A DNA stretch of 64,000 nucleotides from Erginobacter sp964587835 (GCA_964587835.1 CAZPMN010000004.1:60283-124282), one strand, 5' to 3'; shown: positions 1 to 9,514, numbered from the stretch's first letter. Numbers and translations: made by a program. The notes: a model not told the origin generated them from the sequence alone.

Positions 1-506
1 AATTCCCTTTCGTGGGTATGGTCACGGATCAGCAACTTGTAGAGCAGGTTGCAGGCCGCGTACTTCATATTGGTCCCGATGACCAGGATCCCTCCCGGTT
101 TCAGGACGCGGTGCAGTTCTTTCAGCAGCCTTTCCTGATCCCGGGTATGTTCTATCACGTTATAGCAGAGTATCCGGTCGAAGGAATCGCTCCTGAAGCT
201 CAATCTGAACAGATCTTCCCGGAGGAGATCAAGCTCGGGATACTGTCTTTTGGCCAGTTTGAGCGCGGCGGCCGAGAAGTCTACCCCTACCCCCCTACTC
301 CCCGGCGTGCAGACATAGTCCAGGAGGTATCCGATCCCGGTTCCGGCGTCCAGAACGATATCCCCTGCCCTGGGGTCTAATAATCTCTTGCTCCAGTAAA
401 AACTGGGAATGGTATCCAGATCGTAAGCCGGGAGAGCTCCGTGGTGGCTTTGATAATACCCCTCGGTATAGGCCTCGGGGTAGCTTCTCCGGCTTCGATC
501 TTTCAT
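1..506 (-). CDS. class I SAM-dependent methyltransferase (3' end cut by window edge)
   Basis: The reading frame opens with ATG at 506-504 and runs off the left edge after 168 residues. It has a Rossmann methyltransferase core: SAM-binding motif I VLDAGTGIGY near residues 51-60, an acidic post-I strand GVDFS (73-77), CYNVIEH (114-120) and LKPGGIL (135-141). The start lies 12 nt after the stop of the radical SAM gene upstream, so it is probably the last or near-last gene of the minus-strand glycan operon that starts near 5.6 kb. The substrate cannot be told; such enzymes in glycan loci often methylate sugars or lipid carriers. The C-terminus, which usually gives specificity, is outside the window. 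Confidence 0.85.
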   Translation of the reverse strand, partial: MKDRSRRSYPEAYTEGYYQSHHGALPAYDLDTIPSFYWSKRLLDPRAGDIVLDAGTGIGYLLDYVCTPGSRGVGVDFSAAALKLAKRQYPELDLLREDLFRLSFRSDSFDRILCYNVIEHTRDQERLLKELHRVLKPGGILVIGTNMKYAACNLLYKLLIRDHTHERE

Positions 507-517
507 ATTCAACCCAT

Positions 518-1912
518 TCAGCGGGGAGACACCGCTTCCCGGAGCACGTTCCAGAGCGCCCCGGTCAGCTGAACCAGACGTCGGGGGGACTTGAGCTCTC
601 CCACCAGGGAGAGGATATATCCGGGCCGGAGGTAAAATCTCAGGTAGGCCCGGCGGACCAGCGCCCGGATTCTTCCGGCCGAGAGGTTTCCCTCCCAGAT
701 CCGGTAGACCCCTTCGCCAAAACTGAACCTGGTATAGGCGGCCTTCTCCGATCCGGCCATCTCTTCCAGCTCGGTCCCGGGAAAGATGACGGTTCCGCCC
801 CAGCTGGTGGTATAGGGGCGGAGGTGGAGAGCGAGGGCGATCGACCGTTCCACGGTCTCCTCCGTCTCCCCGGGGAGGCCGATCATAAAGTAGGCGTGGG
901 TCTTGATCCCCGCCTTCCGGGTCCAGGCAAAGGCTTCCTCCACCTGTCTTAAATTGTATCCCTTTTTGGCGGTATCCAGTACCTCCTGGGAGCCGGACTC
1001 CACGCCGTAGGAGATCAGCCAGCACCCCGCCTCTTTCATCAAGCCGAGCAGTTCGGGGTTGACCAGGTCCACCCGGGTGGTGCAGGACCAGGCGATCCGG
1101 ATGCCCTCTTCCAGCAGCCGGTGGCAGAAGGTCTGAGCCCAGTCTTGCTTCAGGGTCAGGTTGTCATCATAGAAATGCAGTTCCTTTACCCCATAGTCGG
1201 TCTGGAGTTTTCTGATCTCCTCGATAACGTTCCTTGAACTTCGATAGCGGATAGTCTTGCCGAAGGCGGCTCGGGAGCAGTAGACGCATTGGAAGGGACA
1301 GCCCCGGGTCGCCATAATGCTCGAGTAGGTTCCGTATCTTCCGTAGGGGGGGTGGGTCCGGTAGCGTCTCCAGGGAAATAGGTGGCGGGCCGGGAAGGGG
1401 ATCTGGTCGAGATCCTTTAAGAAGCCCCGCGGAGGGGTCAGACGAACCGCTCCCTCCTCTCGGTAGGCTATCCCCCTGACCTTGGAGAGGGGAAGTTCTC
1501 CCCGCAGAACTCGGAGTATCTCCAGCAGAGTCTCCTCTCCTTCTCCCGCCACTGCCAAAGAGAGCCCGGGGTTCTCATCCAGGCACTCCCGGGGACGCGC
1601 CGAGGCGTGCACCCCTCCCAGAATGACCTCTGCCTCGGGGGCCGCCGCTCGAGCTATCTTGATAGCTTTTTGTGCCTGAGGGTAGACCGGGCTCATCGCC
1701 GTGACTCCGACCAGTCGGGGACGATACTCCCGGATCTGCCGCCTGATTTCTTCCTCGCTCAACCGGTCGGCCCAGGCGTCGATCACCCGGACCGGATAGC
1801 GATTTTTCTCTAAGATCGCGGCCAGGTAGGCCAAACCCAGCGGTAGAACCGGGTAGGAACCCTGAGCTGGTGGGTTGACCAGCAGGACCTTGAGTTGTTC
1901 CGGATCCGGCAC
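518..1912 (-). CDS. cobalamin-binding radical SAM protein (BchE/P-methylase class)
   Basis: A 464-residue protein with an N-terminal B12-binding-type domain (KVLLVNPP near 8-15, PLGLAYLAAIL near 24-34) followed by a radical SAM domain with the [4Fe-4S] motif CPFQCVYC (C205, C209, C212). The family uses cobalamin and SAM for methylations or rearrangements at unactivated carbons; the substrate here is unknown. I start at GTG 1912 because GGGAGG lies 7 nt upstream; a GTG at 1918 overlaps the previous stop but is only 1 nt from that ribosome site. The frame stays open to 2353, but the extra residues overlap the membrane protein gene and look non-coding. Its place between a membrane glycosyltransferase-like gene and a methyltransferase suggests tailoring of a surface lipid or glycan. 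Confidence 0.85.
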   Translation of the reverse strand: MPDPEQLKVLLVNPPAQGSYPVLPLGLAYLAAILEKNRYPVRVIDAWADRLSEEEIRRQIREYRPRLVGVTAMSPVYPQAQKAIKIARAAAPEAEVILGGVHASARPRECLDENPGLSLAVAGEGEETLLEILRVLRGELPLSKVRGIAYREEGAVRLTPPRGFLKDLDQIPFPARHLFPWRRYRTHPPYGRYGTYSSIMATRGCPFQCVYCSRAAFGKTIRYRSSRNVIEEIRKLQTDYGVKELHFYDDNLTLKQDWAQTFCHRLLEEGIRIAWSCTTRVDLVNPELLGLMKEAGCWLISYGVESGSQEVLDTAKKGYNLRQVEEAFAWTRKAGIKTHAYFMIGLPGETEETVERSIALALHLRPYTTSWGGTVIFPGTELEEMAGSEKAAYTRFSFGEGVYRIWEGNLSAGRIRALVRRAYLRFYLRPGYILSLVGELKSPRRLVQLTGALWNVLREAVSPR

Positions 1913-1914
1913 GC

Positions 1915-3282
1915 TCACGCCTCCCGTCGCAAGAGTTGCTCGAGATAGATACCCGCGAAGAAAAATAGCATGGGCATACCGGTCATAAAGGCCCGGCTGG
2001 CGGTGTTTCCGACGTACTTGGAAAAGGAGCTGAAGACAAATGGTGCGGCGGTCACCGCCAATGTGAGCAGTACCGAGGGGTAGAGGATGGAGAACTCCTT
2101 TCGCTGGATGAAGAAGAAACCTGACAACAGGATCGGAAGAAATACCATCCAGAAGATGTTGAAGTTGCCCGCATCGAAGAGGTAATGCCCGAAGGCACGA
2201 AATGTCTCCGGGTGGAACTCCGGCGCCCGGTCCTGGGGCGCCAGCCCCAGCATAATCGAACGACTCCACTTCAGCCAGAACCAGGGGATATTCGGCAAGA
2301 GAACGATCGAGAGCCAGAGAAGGGAATTTTTCATGATCCGGATGATCTTCCACCCCTTCGCCATCTGTCCCAGGAATAGCAGGGGGATCGCCCCGGCGGC
2401 TCCCAGAACCATCATCTCTTCCTTGACCCCCAGCCCGACCGCGCCGAAGGAGGCGGAAAGAATAAGATAAATCGTCCTCTCCTCCCTAATCCAACGGTAG
2501 AGGTAGGCCGTTGCCCCCAGGAAGTATAAACCGATCACAATATCGAAGTAGGCAAATCCGGCGCTGAAGACCAGCAGGGGCAGGCTAAGAAGTCCGTATG
2601 TGAGCGGGAAGGCCACCGCTGTGGAGAGAAATGGGCGGAGACAGTAATAGAAGACAAGTCCCAGGCAGAGGTAATAGAAGAAAGTGTTGGAATTGACCAG
2701 TCGGTCCGACCACCGGTTCAGTGAGAGCCCGATCCAGGTCTTGAAGAGGGGGATCCCGTTGGGGTAGTGAGGGTTTTTGGCCCCGAGAAAATCCGGATGG
2801 CTTTCGTCGAGTATTATCGATTTGTGATGGTAATAAACTTTGCCTTTCAGGTTCCAGAAGGAGACGCTGTCGTCAAAGTAGGTGGGACTGACGGCGATGG
2901 TGTACGAGATGGAGGCGAGTTTTCCGGCCAGGAGAACGCCCAGGAATATCGCCAGGTATCTTCCGCTCTTGCCCTGATCGGAAAGCGCCCCGGGCTGCAG
3001 CGGAAGACCTTCCACCTTGCCTGCCCGCCGCCGTCGCGTCAGCCCTGCCAGGAGCAGGCAAGGCCAGAAAGCCGCCGAGGAAGTCCAGAAAGTCAGAGGC
3101 AGGCCGAGAAACCCCAGGTAAAACATAAAGTAAGTAAGCACGCCGCTGCCCAGGGCGAACCCAAGTGCCCACCTCTCCCCGGCGGCTAACTGAACCTTGC
3201 CCCGTTCCAGGAGAACGATCAGGCAATACCCGATAACTGTGGGGACGGCGTAAGCCAGGAGTAATCTTAAGATGGTGAGCAC
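1915..3282 (-). CDS. polytopic membrane protein, GT-C glycosyltransferase-like
   Basis: 455 residues, mostly hydrophobic helices, with an early acidic loop (YFDDSVSFWNLKGKVYY, about residues 135-151) of the kind found in the first extracytoplasmic loop of lipid-carrier-dependent GT-C glycosyltransferases (PMT/ArnT type). GT-C function is inferred from topology, that loop and the setting; no family signature is decisive. The start is GTG 3282, with GGAAGG about 10 nt upstream. The stop overlaps the region just before the radical SAM start. The gene follows a dolichyl-phosphate-type sugar transferase, which would supply a polyprenyl-phosphate sugar donor, so the two may act in sequence at the inner membrane. 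Confidence 0.7.
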   Translation of the reverse strand: MLTILRLLLAYAVPTVIGYCLIVLLERGKVQLAAGERWALGFALGSGVLTYFMFYLGFLGLPLTFWTSSAAFWPCLLLAGLTRRRRAGKVEGLPLQPGALSDQGKSGRYLAIFLGVLLAGKLASISYTIAVSPTYFDDSVSFWNLKGKVYYHHKSIILDESHPDFLGAKNPHYPNGIPLFKTWIGLSLNRWSDRLVNSNTFFYYLCLGLVFYYCLRPFLSTAVAFPLTYGLLSLPLLVFSAGFAYFDIVIGLYFLGATAYLYRWIREERTIYLILSASFGAVGLGVKEEMMVLGAAGAIPLLFLGQMAKGWKIIRIMKNSLLWLSIVLLPNIPWFWLKWSRSIMLGLAPQDRAPEFHPETFRAFGHYLFDAGNFNIFWMVFLPILLSGFFFIQRKEFSILYPSVLLTLAVTAAPFVFSSFSKYVGNTASRAFMTGMPMLFFFAGIYLEQLLRREA

Positions 3283-3286
3283 GGTG

Positions 3287-4426
3287 CTATTCCCTTCCGG
3301 CTTTGATCTCCATAATGCTGAGCAAGAAGGAGGAGAAAATTGTTTGCGTTCCGATTATGACGAACGTCAGGCCGAGGATCGCCAGCCGCAGTTCGTAGAT
3401 AGCCCCGGCGAGGGCGAAAAATTTGACCAGGAGGTAGACCAGGATTGCGAAGCCGCCGGCGGCGATCACCGTTCCCAGGATCACTCCGCGATGGAGATTG
3501 AATTTCCGGTAAAACCCCTCGATGAAGGGGTCGCTGATGATCTTCTCCTGGTAACTGTAGGCCTTGGCATACAAACCCAAATTTATGATCTGGTAGCCGA
3601 GGATGGCCAGGAGGCTTCCCAGGACCATAAAGTGCTGGTCGTAGCCGTGGCCGCCGATCCAGATCGGCCCCCGCAGCAGTGCCAGCAGGGGGATGAAACC
3701 CAGGACCAGCAGTACCGTACCCGGAACCAGGAAGAGGTGGGTGGGACTGTACATCAGCATAAAGCGCAGGTGCCGGAAGCCGTCGGGGAGCGGCCGGAGA
3801 TGGGGCTTTCTCTCCCCGGGGGAGTGGTGAAGGGTGATTGGGACCTCTCTGATCTTCAGCCCGAGGAGGGAGGCCTTGATCACCATCTCGGAGGCAAACT
3901 CCATCCCGGGCGTTTTGAGCTTCATCCGTTCAAAAGCCTCCCGGGTGAAGGACCTCATTCCGCAATGGGCGTCGCCGATTTGAGTCTTGTAGATGAGGTT
4001 GAGAAAAGTGGAGAGGAAGGGATTCCCAATATGCCGGTTGGCCCAGGGCATCGCCCCCGGCTCGATCTCCCCCTTCAGGCGGTTTCCGATCACCATATCG
4101 TAGCCTTCCCGCAGCGGGGTGATGAACCTCTCCAGGTCGGTGAAGTCGTAGGTATCGTCGGAATCACCGATGATGATGTACCGGCCGTTCGCTTCCGGGA
4201 TCCCGCCGAGATAGGCGGCGCCGTATCCCTTTCTTCCCACCGGCACGACCCTGGCCCCGGCCGATCGGGCGATCTCTTTCGAGCCGTCGGTGGAGCCGTT
4301 GTCGGCCACGATCACCTCCCCGGCAATTCCCAGTTCTTCCAGGGTGGAGAGAGCCTTCCTGACGCAGCTGCCGACAGTGGCTGCTTCGTTGAGACAGGGC
4401 ATAACTACTGAAACTTCAGGGGTCAT
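3287..4426 (-). CDS. family 2 glycosyltransferase, DPM/DPG-synthase-like, membrane-anchored
   Basis: 379 residues. The N-terminal GT2 domain has SVVMPCLNEAATV (6-18), VIVADNGSTDGSKEI (about 38-52) and the metal-binding DSDDTYDF in place of a plain DxD. The C-terminal half has about four membrane helices. This layout is typical of dolichyl/polyprenyl-phosphate mannose or glucose synthases, which load a sugar onto the lipid carrier on the cytoplasmic face. The start codon overlaps the stop of the preceding gene (TGATG), so translation is probably coupled. The sugar and lipid are not determined by sequence. Confidence 0.88.
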   Translation of the reverse strand: MTPEVSVVMPCLNEAATVGSCVRKALSTLEELGIAGEVIVADNGSTDGSKEIARSAGARVVPVGRKGYGAAYLGGIPEANGRYIIIGDSDDTYDFTDLERFITPLREGYDMVIGNRLKGEIEPGAMPWANRHIGNPFLSTFLNLIYKTQIGDAHCGMRSFTREAFERMKLKTPGMEFASEMVIKASLLGLKIREVPITLHHSPGERKPHLRPLPDGFRHLRFMLMYSPTHLFLVPGTVLLVLGFIPLLALLRGPIWIGGHGYDQHFMVLGSLLAILGYQIINLGLYAKAYSYQEKIISDPFIEGFYRKFNLHRGVILGTVIAAGGFAILVYLLVKFFALAGAIYELRLAILGLTFVIIGTQTIFSSFLLSIMEIKAGRE

Positions 4427-5616
4427 CAGTCTACCTCGTCTTCCCGGAAGATAAAGGAGTCGGCTTCAAGCCGGGAGCGGATTGAACCCGGTCGGGAGAT
4501 AAAGCGCTTGCCGGTTTCATCCCGGCGGACCAGGCGGCGGGTCTCCGGGTCAAACCGGATCTGGGGGTTTTGATAGACCGCATGGTAAGGAATTTTTTCC
4601 CCGGGAAGGTAACGGTTCCAGGTGGAGGATTTGATGCCCCGGGGATAGAGGAAATACTGGATCCGGCAGTCGAAGGGCCACATCGGCGTCGAGTAGAAAT
4701 TATACCGGACCGTCTTCGGGATGACCTCCCGGCAGAGATCGACGAAGCCGTAGAAATTTCCCAGGGCCGGGAAAGTCTTCTCTCCCGGCGGCGGCTTGAC
4801 ATAAGAATCGTGGATTCCTTTTATGGTCTGGTATTGGCTGTAGCTCTCCCGGACATCGTAGAGCACCCAGACCGCAAGCAGAATTAGCGCGGTCCGCAGG
4901 ACGATCCGGCTCCGCCCCTTGCCCCGGGACCGAATATAGAAGATCGCCGCTGCCAGGAATACCGCTATCGCCAGGATATTCAGCCAGCTGACGAATGACT
5001 TGCCGAAAATTCTCGGGCCGTTCAGCGAATTGATCGACCCCAGGTTCAACCTCCGGGGCAGGAGAAATTCCCGCCACTGGTCGGCAAGGTAAAGTGCAAG
5101 GGAAAACGGCCTGATCTCTATGGAATCGATCTCCACCCAGCCGGGGCGGCCCCCGAAGGCCAGTCCCAGCCTCCCGGCCTCTCCGGCCGGAGAGATCCAG
5201 AAAGTATGAAAGTTGGCGTCGAGGGGAGGTTGAACAGGATCCGAAACCGGAACCATCAAGCCATCCCGGTCCTGTCCGAGGATCAGGAAGTTGCGGGGAG
5301 ACTGGATCCGGAGGCGTACCCTCAGATAAGCTTTCGCCTCGGTCGGTGGCGCCGGATCCGCCGGCGGGTAGAGCTGGAACCTTTCTCCTCCCAGCACCTG
5401 AAGCCCTGCCGGAACCGGGCCTCCGGCCTCGATCCCCTCCCCTCTCCAGCCGGCGAAATCCCGGCCGGTTTCGAATATCCGGGGAGCGGACTCCCCGGCT
5501 GGGGCGGACGTTAAGGGGAAGATCAGCAGTCCGACCCCGGCGAGGACAGCCAGGGCCGATTGGTTTCCCAGTGTCAATTCTTTCAAGACAAACCGCCCGA
5601 TTACGATTGTGGACAA
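4426..5616 (-). CDS. membrane protein of unknown function with large periplasmic parts
   Basis: 396 residues. An N-terminal hydrophobic segment (about 20-42) ending in an Ala-rich cleavage-like site is followed by a globular domain rich in beta-strand-like sequence (about 43-200), then two membrane helices (about 208-228 and 238-258) and a soluble C-terminal domain of about 135 residues. I do not recognise a family. The start chosen is TTG 5616; there is no clear ribosome site, and a repeat element ends just upstream, so the true start is uncertain. It is the first gene of the operon with the DPM-like transferase and probably works with it on a membrane-linked glycan. Confidence 0.65.
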   Translation of the reverse strand: MSTIVIGRFVLKELTLGNQSALAVLAGVGLLIFPLTSAPAGESAPRIFETGRDFAGWRGEGIEAGGPVPAGLQVLGGERFQLYPPADPAPPTEAKAYLRVRLRIQSPRNFLILGQDRDGLMVPVSDPVQPPLDANFHTFWISPAGEAGRLGLAFGGRPGWVEIDSIEIRPFSLALYLADQWREFLLPRRLNLGSINSLNGPRIFGKSFVSWLNILAIAVFLAAAIFYIRSRGKGRSRIVLRTALILLAVWVLYDVRESYSQYQTIKGIHDSYVKPPPGEKTFPALGNFYGFVDLCREVIPKTVRYNFYSTPMWPFDCRIQYFLYPRGIKSSTWNRYLPGEKIPYHAVYQNPQIRFDPETRRLVRRDETGKRFISRPGSIRSRLEADSFIFREDEVD

Positions 5617-5617
5617 A

Positions 5618-5719
5618 ATGGCTTTTGCTTCTCAACAGGTTGAGATTGCTTCGGCCCCTCCGCTTCGCTTCGGGCCCTCGCAATGACCAAAAATTGGCAA
5701 AATTGACAATTGCCGGACA
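5618..5719. repeat. long copy of the REP-like element (inverted relative to 18.1 kb copy)
   Basis: The ends TTGAGATTGCTTCG and CTCGCAATGAC of the dispersed element are present, with about 40 extra bases on one side. The whole stretch matches the reverse complement of 18118-18218 with few differences, including the flanks AAAGCCATT and TGTCCG-CAATTG. The rest of the 5617-5897 gap has no supported gene. Confidence 0.8.
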
Positions 5720-5897
5720 GCCTCACCAGCCCGTGGATATGTCCGTAAATCATCCATTTATTGTTTAGGATAAATCGCGGAAGTCGGGTTAACCCAGGTT
5801 ACACTTTGCGTTCCGGGCAGAAATGTAACAGTTTTTCTGGGGGCCCGCAAACAGTAAGACCGTGCCTTTGCCGGTCCGACTTCGGATGAAGATGAAT

Positions 5898-7928
5898 TCA
5901 GGGAACAGTCAGCGCGGTGGGAAGGTAGAGGATCTGATGCTGGTCAAGCAGCTGATCGGGTGAGATCCCCCAGATCCGGGGGAGGTAGTTGAGGGCCATT
6001 GCGGTGTCGAAGTGGCGGTAAAAAGCAGCCGATGCCTCCGGGGGAAGCCTCAGCCCCTGTTTCCGGCTCAGGCCGAGCAGGTACAGGTCCCAGGTACCGG
6101 GGGCCGGGTCTTCCGGGAAGAGGATGTTGGCCCGGATCCGGACCGTTTCCCCTTCCCGCCAGCGGTTGGTCGGGTACACCCGGTAGGGAGCCATCAGGAA
6201 CTGCTGGATCACCCGGTCGGGGGCGTTTCGGTTGACCAAGCGGACGACAAAGAGGATATCGTCCAGAGGTGTCTGTGCCGCCCGAAGATCGGCTGAGAAT
6301 TCCAGGACTGGGAAGCCGAGCTCCTCCCGCGTTAGCGCCTGGGCCAGGCCGAACTCCAGGCCCGGGAACCCCGCCGCCGGCCGGAAGTTCCCCTCCCCCG
6401 CCGGGACCGTTTGGACCACCCCGGGGGCGAAGCTCTCCCCCCGCCGGAAGAGGGTCAGGGAGTTGACCGTCGCCGCCAGCTCCCACTTCCCCTCCCGGAG
6501 AAAGGCGTTGACCGCCCGGTCTCCGCCAGGGGTGTAGAAGTCGTAGAAGGTCAGCCAGTCGTTGAAGTCGGCCAGGATATATTCCGCCCTCTCCCCCATC
6601 ACCTTCACGTGGCCGGCCCAGTCCGGACGCCGCGAGGATGCATAAAGGTGGTAGAAGAAGAACATCTGCGGGCGGCTGGAGAGCTTCGGCGTGAACTCGA
6701 AGGTGGCCGCCACCGGGGCCGGAGGGGGAATAGTTTCCAACATCGTCTCCCGGACAGCGTCCTCGGGGGCAAACCGCCAGCCCGGGAACTGCTCTCCCAG
6801 CCGGGGGACGGGGCCGAAACTCCAGGCCGTGAACAGGGAGATCAGGACAATCGCCGCCGCCAGGTGCGGGCCCCTCCCCCGCAACGACCGCCACTTGAGC
6901 AGGTTCCCCAGGCCGAGGGCGGCGGAGGCAAAGACCATCGGGGTGATGATCGAGGAGTACTGGTAACGGATGGAGAAGTGGCTGAACCGCTCCGAGAGCA
7001 GCCCCTCGGCCGTCGAGATCAGCACCATCAGGAGGCCGGAGGGCGAGAAGAGGGGCAGCAGGCCCACCGGGGAGATGAGCTGCCAGAGATAGGTGAGCTT
7101 GGGACCGGTCAGGACACCCCCCAGGACGTATCCTGGCCGGGTGGCCAGGGTGAGGAGGATCCGCCCCGGGGAGTCCCCCAGCCAGCCGAAGAACGACTCC
7201 ACCATCTGCGGACTCTCCACCGGGGCCGGAACCGCCAGACTGGGGATCAAACCCTCGCAGAGATAGAACCAGGCCGGGCCGGCCAGGAGCGGCACCAGGG
7301 CCCAGCGGTAGAGGGACCAGAAACCTTCCCGGCCTTCCCGGCGCACGGTGATCAGGGCGTAGACCCCGAGGGCGAAGACGGGGATGGCGACATCCTGTCG
7401 CACCGAGAGGGCCGCCGCCACGAAAGCCAGGTACCACCCCCATCGCCTGCCCTGGAGAAAGTAAAATGCATAGAGCAGCAGGGGCGTGGCGAAGGCGATC
7501 GGGTGGAACTCAAAGAGGTTGACGTGCTGGAGGGCGGGATAAGCCAGGTAGGCGAAGGTCAGCGCCAGACCCGGGAGAGCTCCGGTCCGCCTCCGGGCGA
7601 TCAGAAAGACCGCCCCGGCCCCGGAGGCCAGGGCGACGGACTGGAGGACGAGGAGCAGGGGCGGACCGGGCCAGACCAGGTAGAGCGGCAGGAGGGGCAG
7701 CAGGATAAACCACTTGTGCCCGCTGAGCAGGGCGGCCGTCCCGTACTCCGGCGAGACCAGCACCCCGTGGCCGGCGTTGAAGACGGTCTGGTTGATCGCC
7801 GCCAGGTCCATATCGTGGAAGGAGAAGGACCGGTAGCGCACCAAGGCGATTGCCGAAAATACGGCGGCATAGACCGCTATCAGCGTCAGAATCGGCAGGA
7901 TAACCTTCCAATTACGTTTAATTTTCAC
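5898..7928 (-). CDS. DUF2079 polytopic membrane protein
   Basis: 676 residues with about ten membrane helices in the first 400 and a soluble C-terminal region (about 400-676). The segments SFHDMDLAAINQTVFNAGHG (about 35-54) and NLFEFHPIAFATPLLLYAFYF, plus SVRQDVA, are the conserved core of DUF2079 proteins, which resemble GT-C glycosyltransferases; the early acidic residues in FHDMD match the catalytic loop position. The start is GTG 7928, sharing GTGA with the stop of the upstream methyltransferase. It probably transfers a sugar from a lipid carrier on the outer side of the membrane, an inference from fold and context. Confidence 0.8.
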   Translation of the reverse strand: MKIKRNWKVILPILTLIAVYAAVFSAIALVRYRSFSFHDMDLAAINQTVFNAGHGVLVSPEYGTAALLSGHKWFILLPLLPLYLVWPGPPLLLVLQSVALASGAGAVFLIARRRTGALPGLALTFAYLAYPALQHVNLFEFHPIAFATPLLLYAFYFLQGRRWGWYLAFVAAALSVRQDVAIPVFALGVYALITVRREGREGFWSLYRWALVPLLAGPAWFYLCEGLIPSLAVPAPVESPQMVESFFGWLGDSPGRILLTLATRPGYVLGGVLTGPKLTYLWQLISPVGLLPLFSPSGLLMVLISTAEGLLSERFSHFSIRYQYSSIITPMVFASAALGLGNLLKWRSLRGRGPHLAAAIVLISLFTAWSFGPVPRLGEQFPGWRFAPEDAVRETMLETIPPPAPVAATFEFTPKLSSRPQMFFFYHLYASSRRPDWAGHVKVMGERAEYILADFNDWLTFYDFYTPGGDRAVNAFLREGKWELAATVNSLTLFRRGESFAPGVVQTVPAGEGNFRPAAGFPGLEFGLAQALTREELGFPVLEFSADLRAAQTPLDDILFVVRLVNRNAPDRVIQQFLMAPYRVYPTNRWREGETVRIRANILFPEDPAPGTWDLYLLGLSRKQGLRLPPEASAAFYRHFDTAMALNYLPRIWGISPDQLLDQHQILYLPTALTVP

Positions 7929-8740
7929 TGGGAATTATATCCCGGGAGTCTTCGGGGGGGATCCCCGGAGAGCGCGGGTTTTTGTGCTATCAATAAAGAT
8001 TCCCAGGGCTTGCTATAAATATTTATGAATCCGGTTTCCGACATCATCCTTCTTATCTTAATCGGGTTGCTTAACCACACTGCATCAGAGTCATCAGAGA
8101 TGTATGTTTCTTCGTCGATTTGGGGATCAAGATAAAGAGGCATCTTCGATCTGGTCAGCCAGGAAAACATCTCTCTGAGAGCGGTTCCGGGCATTACCTT
8201 GAAGATTAGTTGGGCGTAGAGAAGATAAATAAAACCTTTCGGTTTAAGTATCCGGTATATCTGTTGAATAAGCTGTTCCGGGTAAATTGTGTGTTCAATG
8301 AAAAATCTTGATATGACCAGATCCGCAAATTCTGGAGGTAATTGCGGATTGATTGCATCCATTCTGCGGAAATCAATATTGTTATGGTCTGGGGAGATGA
8401 GTCGCCCGGCATATTCACCAAGATCGATTGCCCAGATCCGTTTATGCGGAAGATGGGTCGATATGGCGACAGGCAGATCACCGGCTCCGCAGCCGAGATC
8501 AACGATGTTATTTGCTTCCCGGCAGAGTTCCAGGAAAGATTTACGCCGGCACATATCTTGCCATATATCTCGGGATTCAAGGGTGGAAAAATAACGATCA
8601 GCCTGATGGGATTGATAATATTCGCGCACCTTTTGATCTATCGCCTTCGGCTGATTACCGATATACCGCCGCAATCTTCTTCCCCGCATAGCCTGGAGTA
8701 ACCGGACGGCCGGGTTGGGTGTCTTTTTCGGGGTAGTCAT
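7925..8740 (-). CDS. class I SAM-dependent methyltransferase
   Basis: 271 residues. SAM-binding motif NIVDLGCGAGDLPVAIS sits near residues 78-94, followed by IWAIDLGEYA, the DLVISRFFIEH strand and LKPKGFIYLL. The N-terminal 75 residues are basic and helical, including DQKVREYYQSHQADRYF, common in methyltransferases of glycan clusters. Base composition is clearly more AT-rich than in its neighbours, which suggests separate acquisition. It is coupled to the DUF2079 gene by a 4-nt overlap. The substrate is unknown. Confidence 0.85.
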   Translation of the reverse strand: MTTPKKTPNPAVRLLQAMRGRRLRRYIGNQPKAIDQKVREYYQSHQADRYFSTLESRDIWQDMCRRKSFLELCREANNIVDLGCGAGDLPVAISTHLPHKRIWAIDLGEYAGRLISPDHNNIDFRRMDAINPQLPPEFADLVISRFFIEHTIYPEQLIQQIYRILKPKGFIYLLYAQLIFKVMPGTALREMFSWLTRSKMPLYLDPQIDEETYISDDSDAVWLSNPIKIRRMMSETGFINIYSKPWESLLIAQKPALSGDPPRRLPGYNSQ

Positions 8741-8791
8741 TGCTTCTGAATCAGTGGCGCTGGATTAAATTATCCAAGGGGGATGAAGCGA

Positions 8792-9514
8792 TTAATTCCC
8801 ATCCTCCTTGGTTGGATGATAGAGGACGAAACGGTAAAACAAGGATTTAGGCAGAAAAATATTCCCCAACCCATCAATGAGCAGACCGACCGGAATGGTT
8901 ATCAGCCAGATCGGGAGATATCGCAAGGGAGTCTTCAGGACCAGGGGACTGAAATATAGCAACCCCAGATGAAGGAGGAATCTTCCCGGCCCTTCCCGCC
9001 AGTTTCCAATTCCCAGTTGGCTGGCCGAGGTCCGCTTTCTTCGGAAGGTGAAAAAAAACTCCAGATGCCCCAGAAACCCCTTTCTCCTCTTTTCCGCGAG
9101 GTCAAATCCGTGCTGCCTCATCAGTTCTTCTAACTCGTTCTCTCCGAAGACTCGGACGTGGTGAATCTCCAAGGGATAGGAGGGGCGGAGGCGGGCCAGC
9201 CATTCTTCCGACTTCCAATAGGGAACCTCGGCGATCACTTCTCCCCCGGGTTTGAGACAACGGCGGATCTCTCCCAGGGCAGCATCTAGGTCGTCAATAT
9301 GCTCGAGCACGTCTCGGGCTTCTATCGCGTCAAAAACCCCGTCTCTGAACCCTAACCGCTCACCGCTCATAGCCAGGAAAATCAATTTGGGATAGCGCCG
9401 GGCGGCGATGTCGAGATCGAGGAGGGAGATATCGACCCCGAATACAATTTTTCTCCGGGAAAGAAGCGAGGTGTTGTAGCCCTGCCCGCAGCCCAGTTCG
9501 AGAACCTTTTTCAT
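8792..9514 (-). CDS. class I methyltransferase with C-terminal membrane segment; abrupt N-terminus
   Basis: 240 residues. The protein begins almost directly with motif I (VLELGCGQGYNTS, residues 4-16), so it lacks the 30-80 residues that usually precede this strand. Later motifs are VFGVDISLLD, DAIEARDVLEHIDD and LKPGGEVIAEVP. A hydrophobic stretch near 185-220 may anchor it in the membrane. The start codon is ATG 9514; the bases just before it are GTCATTGCGAGG, a half copy of the REP-like repeat, whose GAGG is the only visible ribosome site. The gene may have lost its 5' end to that repeat or may use it as a leader. Confidence 0.75.
   Translation of the reverse strand: MKKVLELGCGQGYNTSLLSRRKIVFGVDISLLDLDIAARRYPKLIFLAMSGERLGFRDGVFDAIEARDVLEHIDDLDAALGEIRRCLKPGGEVIAEVPYWKSEEWLARLRPSYPLEIHHVRVFGENELEELMRQHGFDLAEKRRKGFLGHLEFFFTFRRKRTSASQLGIGNWREGPGRFLLHLGLLYFSPLVLKTPLRYLPIWLITIPVGLLIDGLGNIFLPKSLFYRFVLYHPTKEDGN

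Noticed and set aside
1913..2353. N-terminal extension of the first B12 radical SAM gene
   Set aside because: It overlaps the membrane protein gene in another frame, has no family similarity, and a well-spaced GTG with GGGAGG exists at 1912.
6411..8018. 535-codon open frame on the plus strand
   Set aside because: Antisense to the DUF2079 gene; Gly/Pro/Arg/Glu-rich with no domain.
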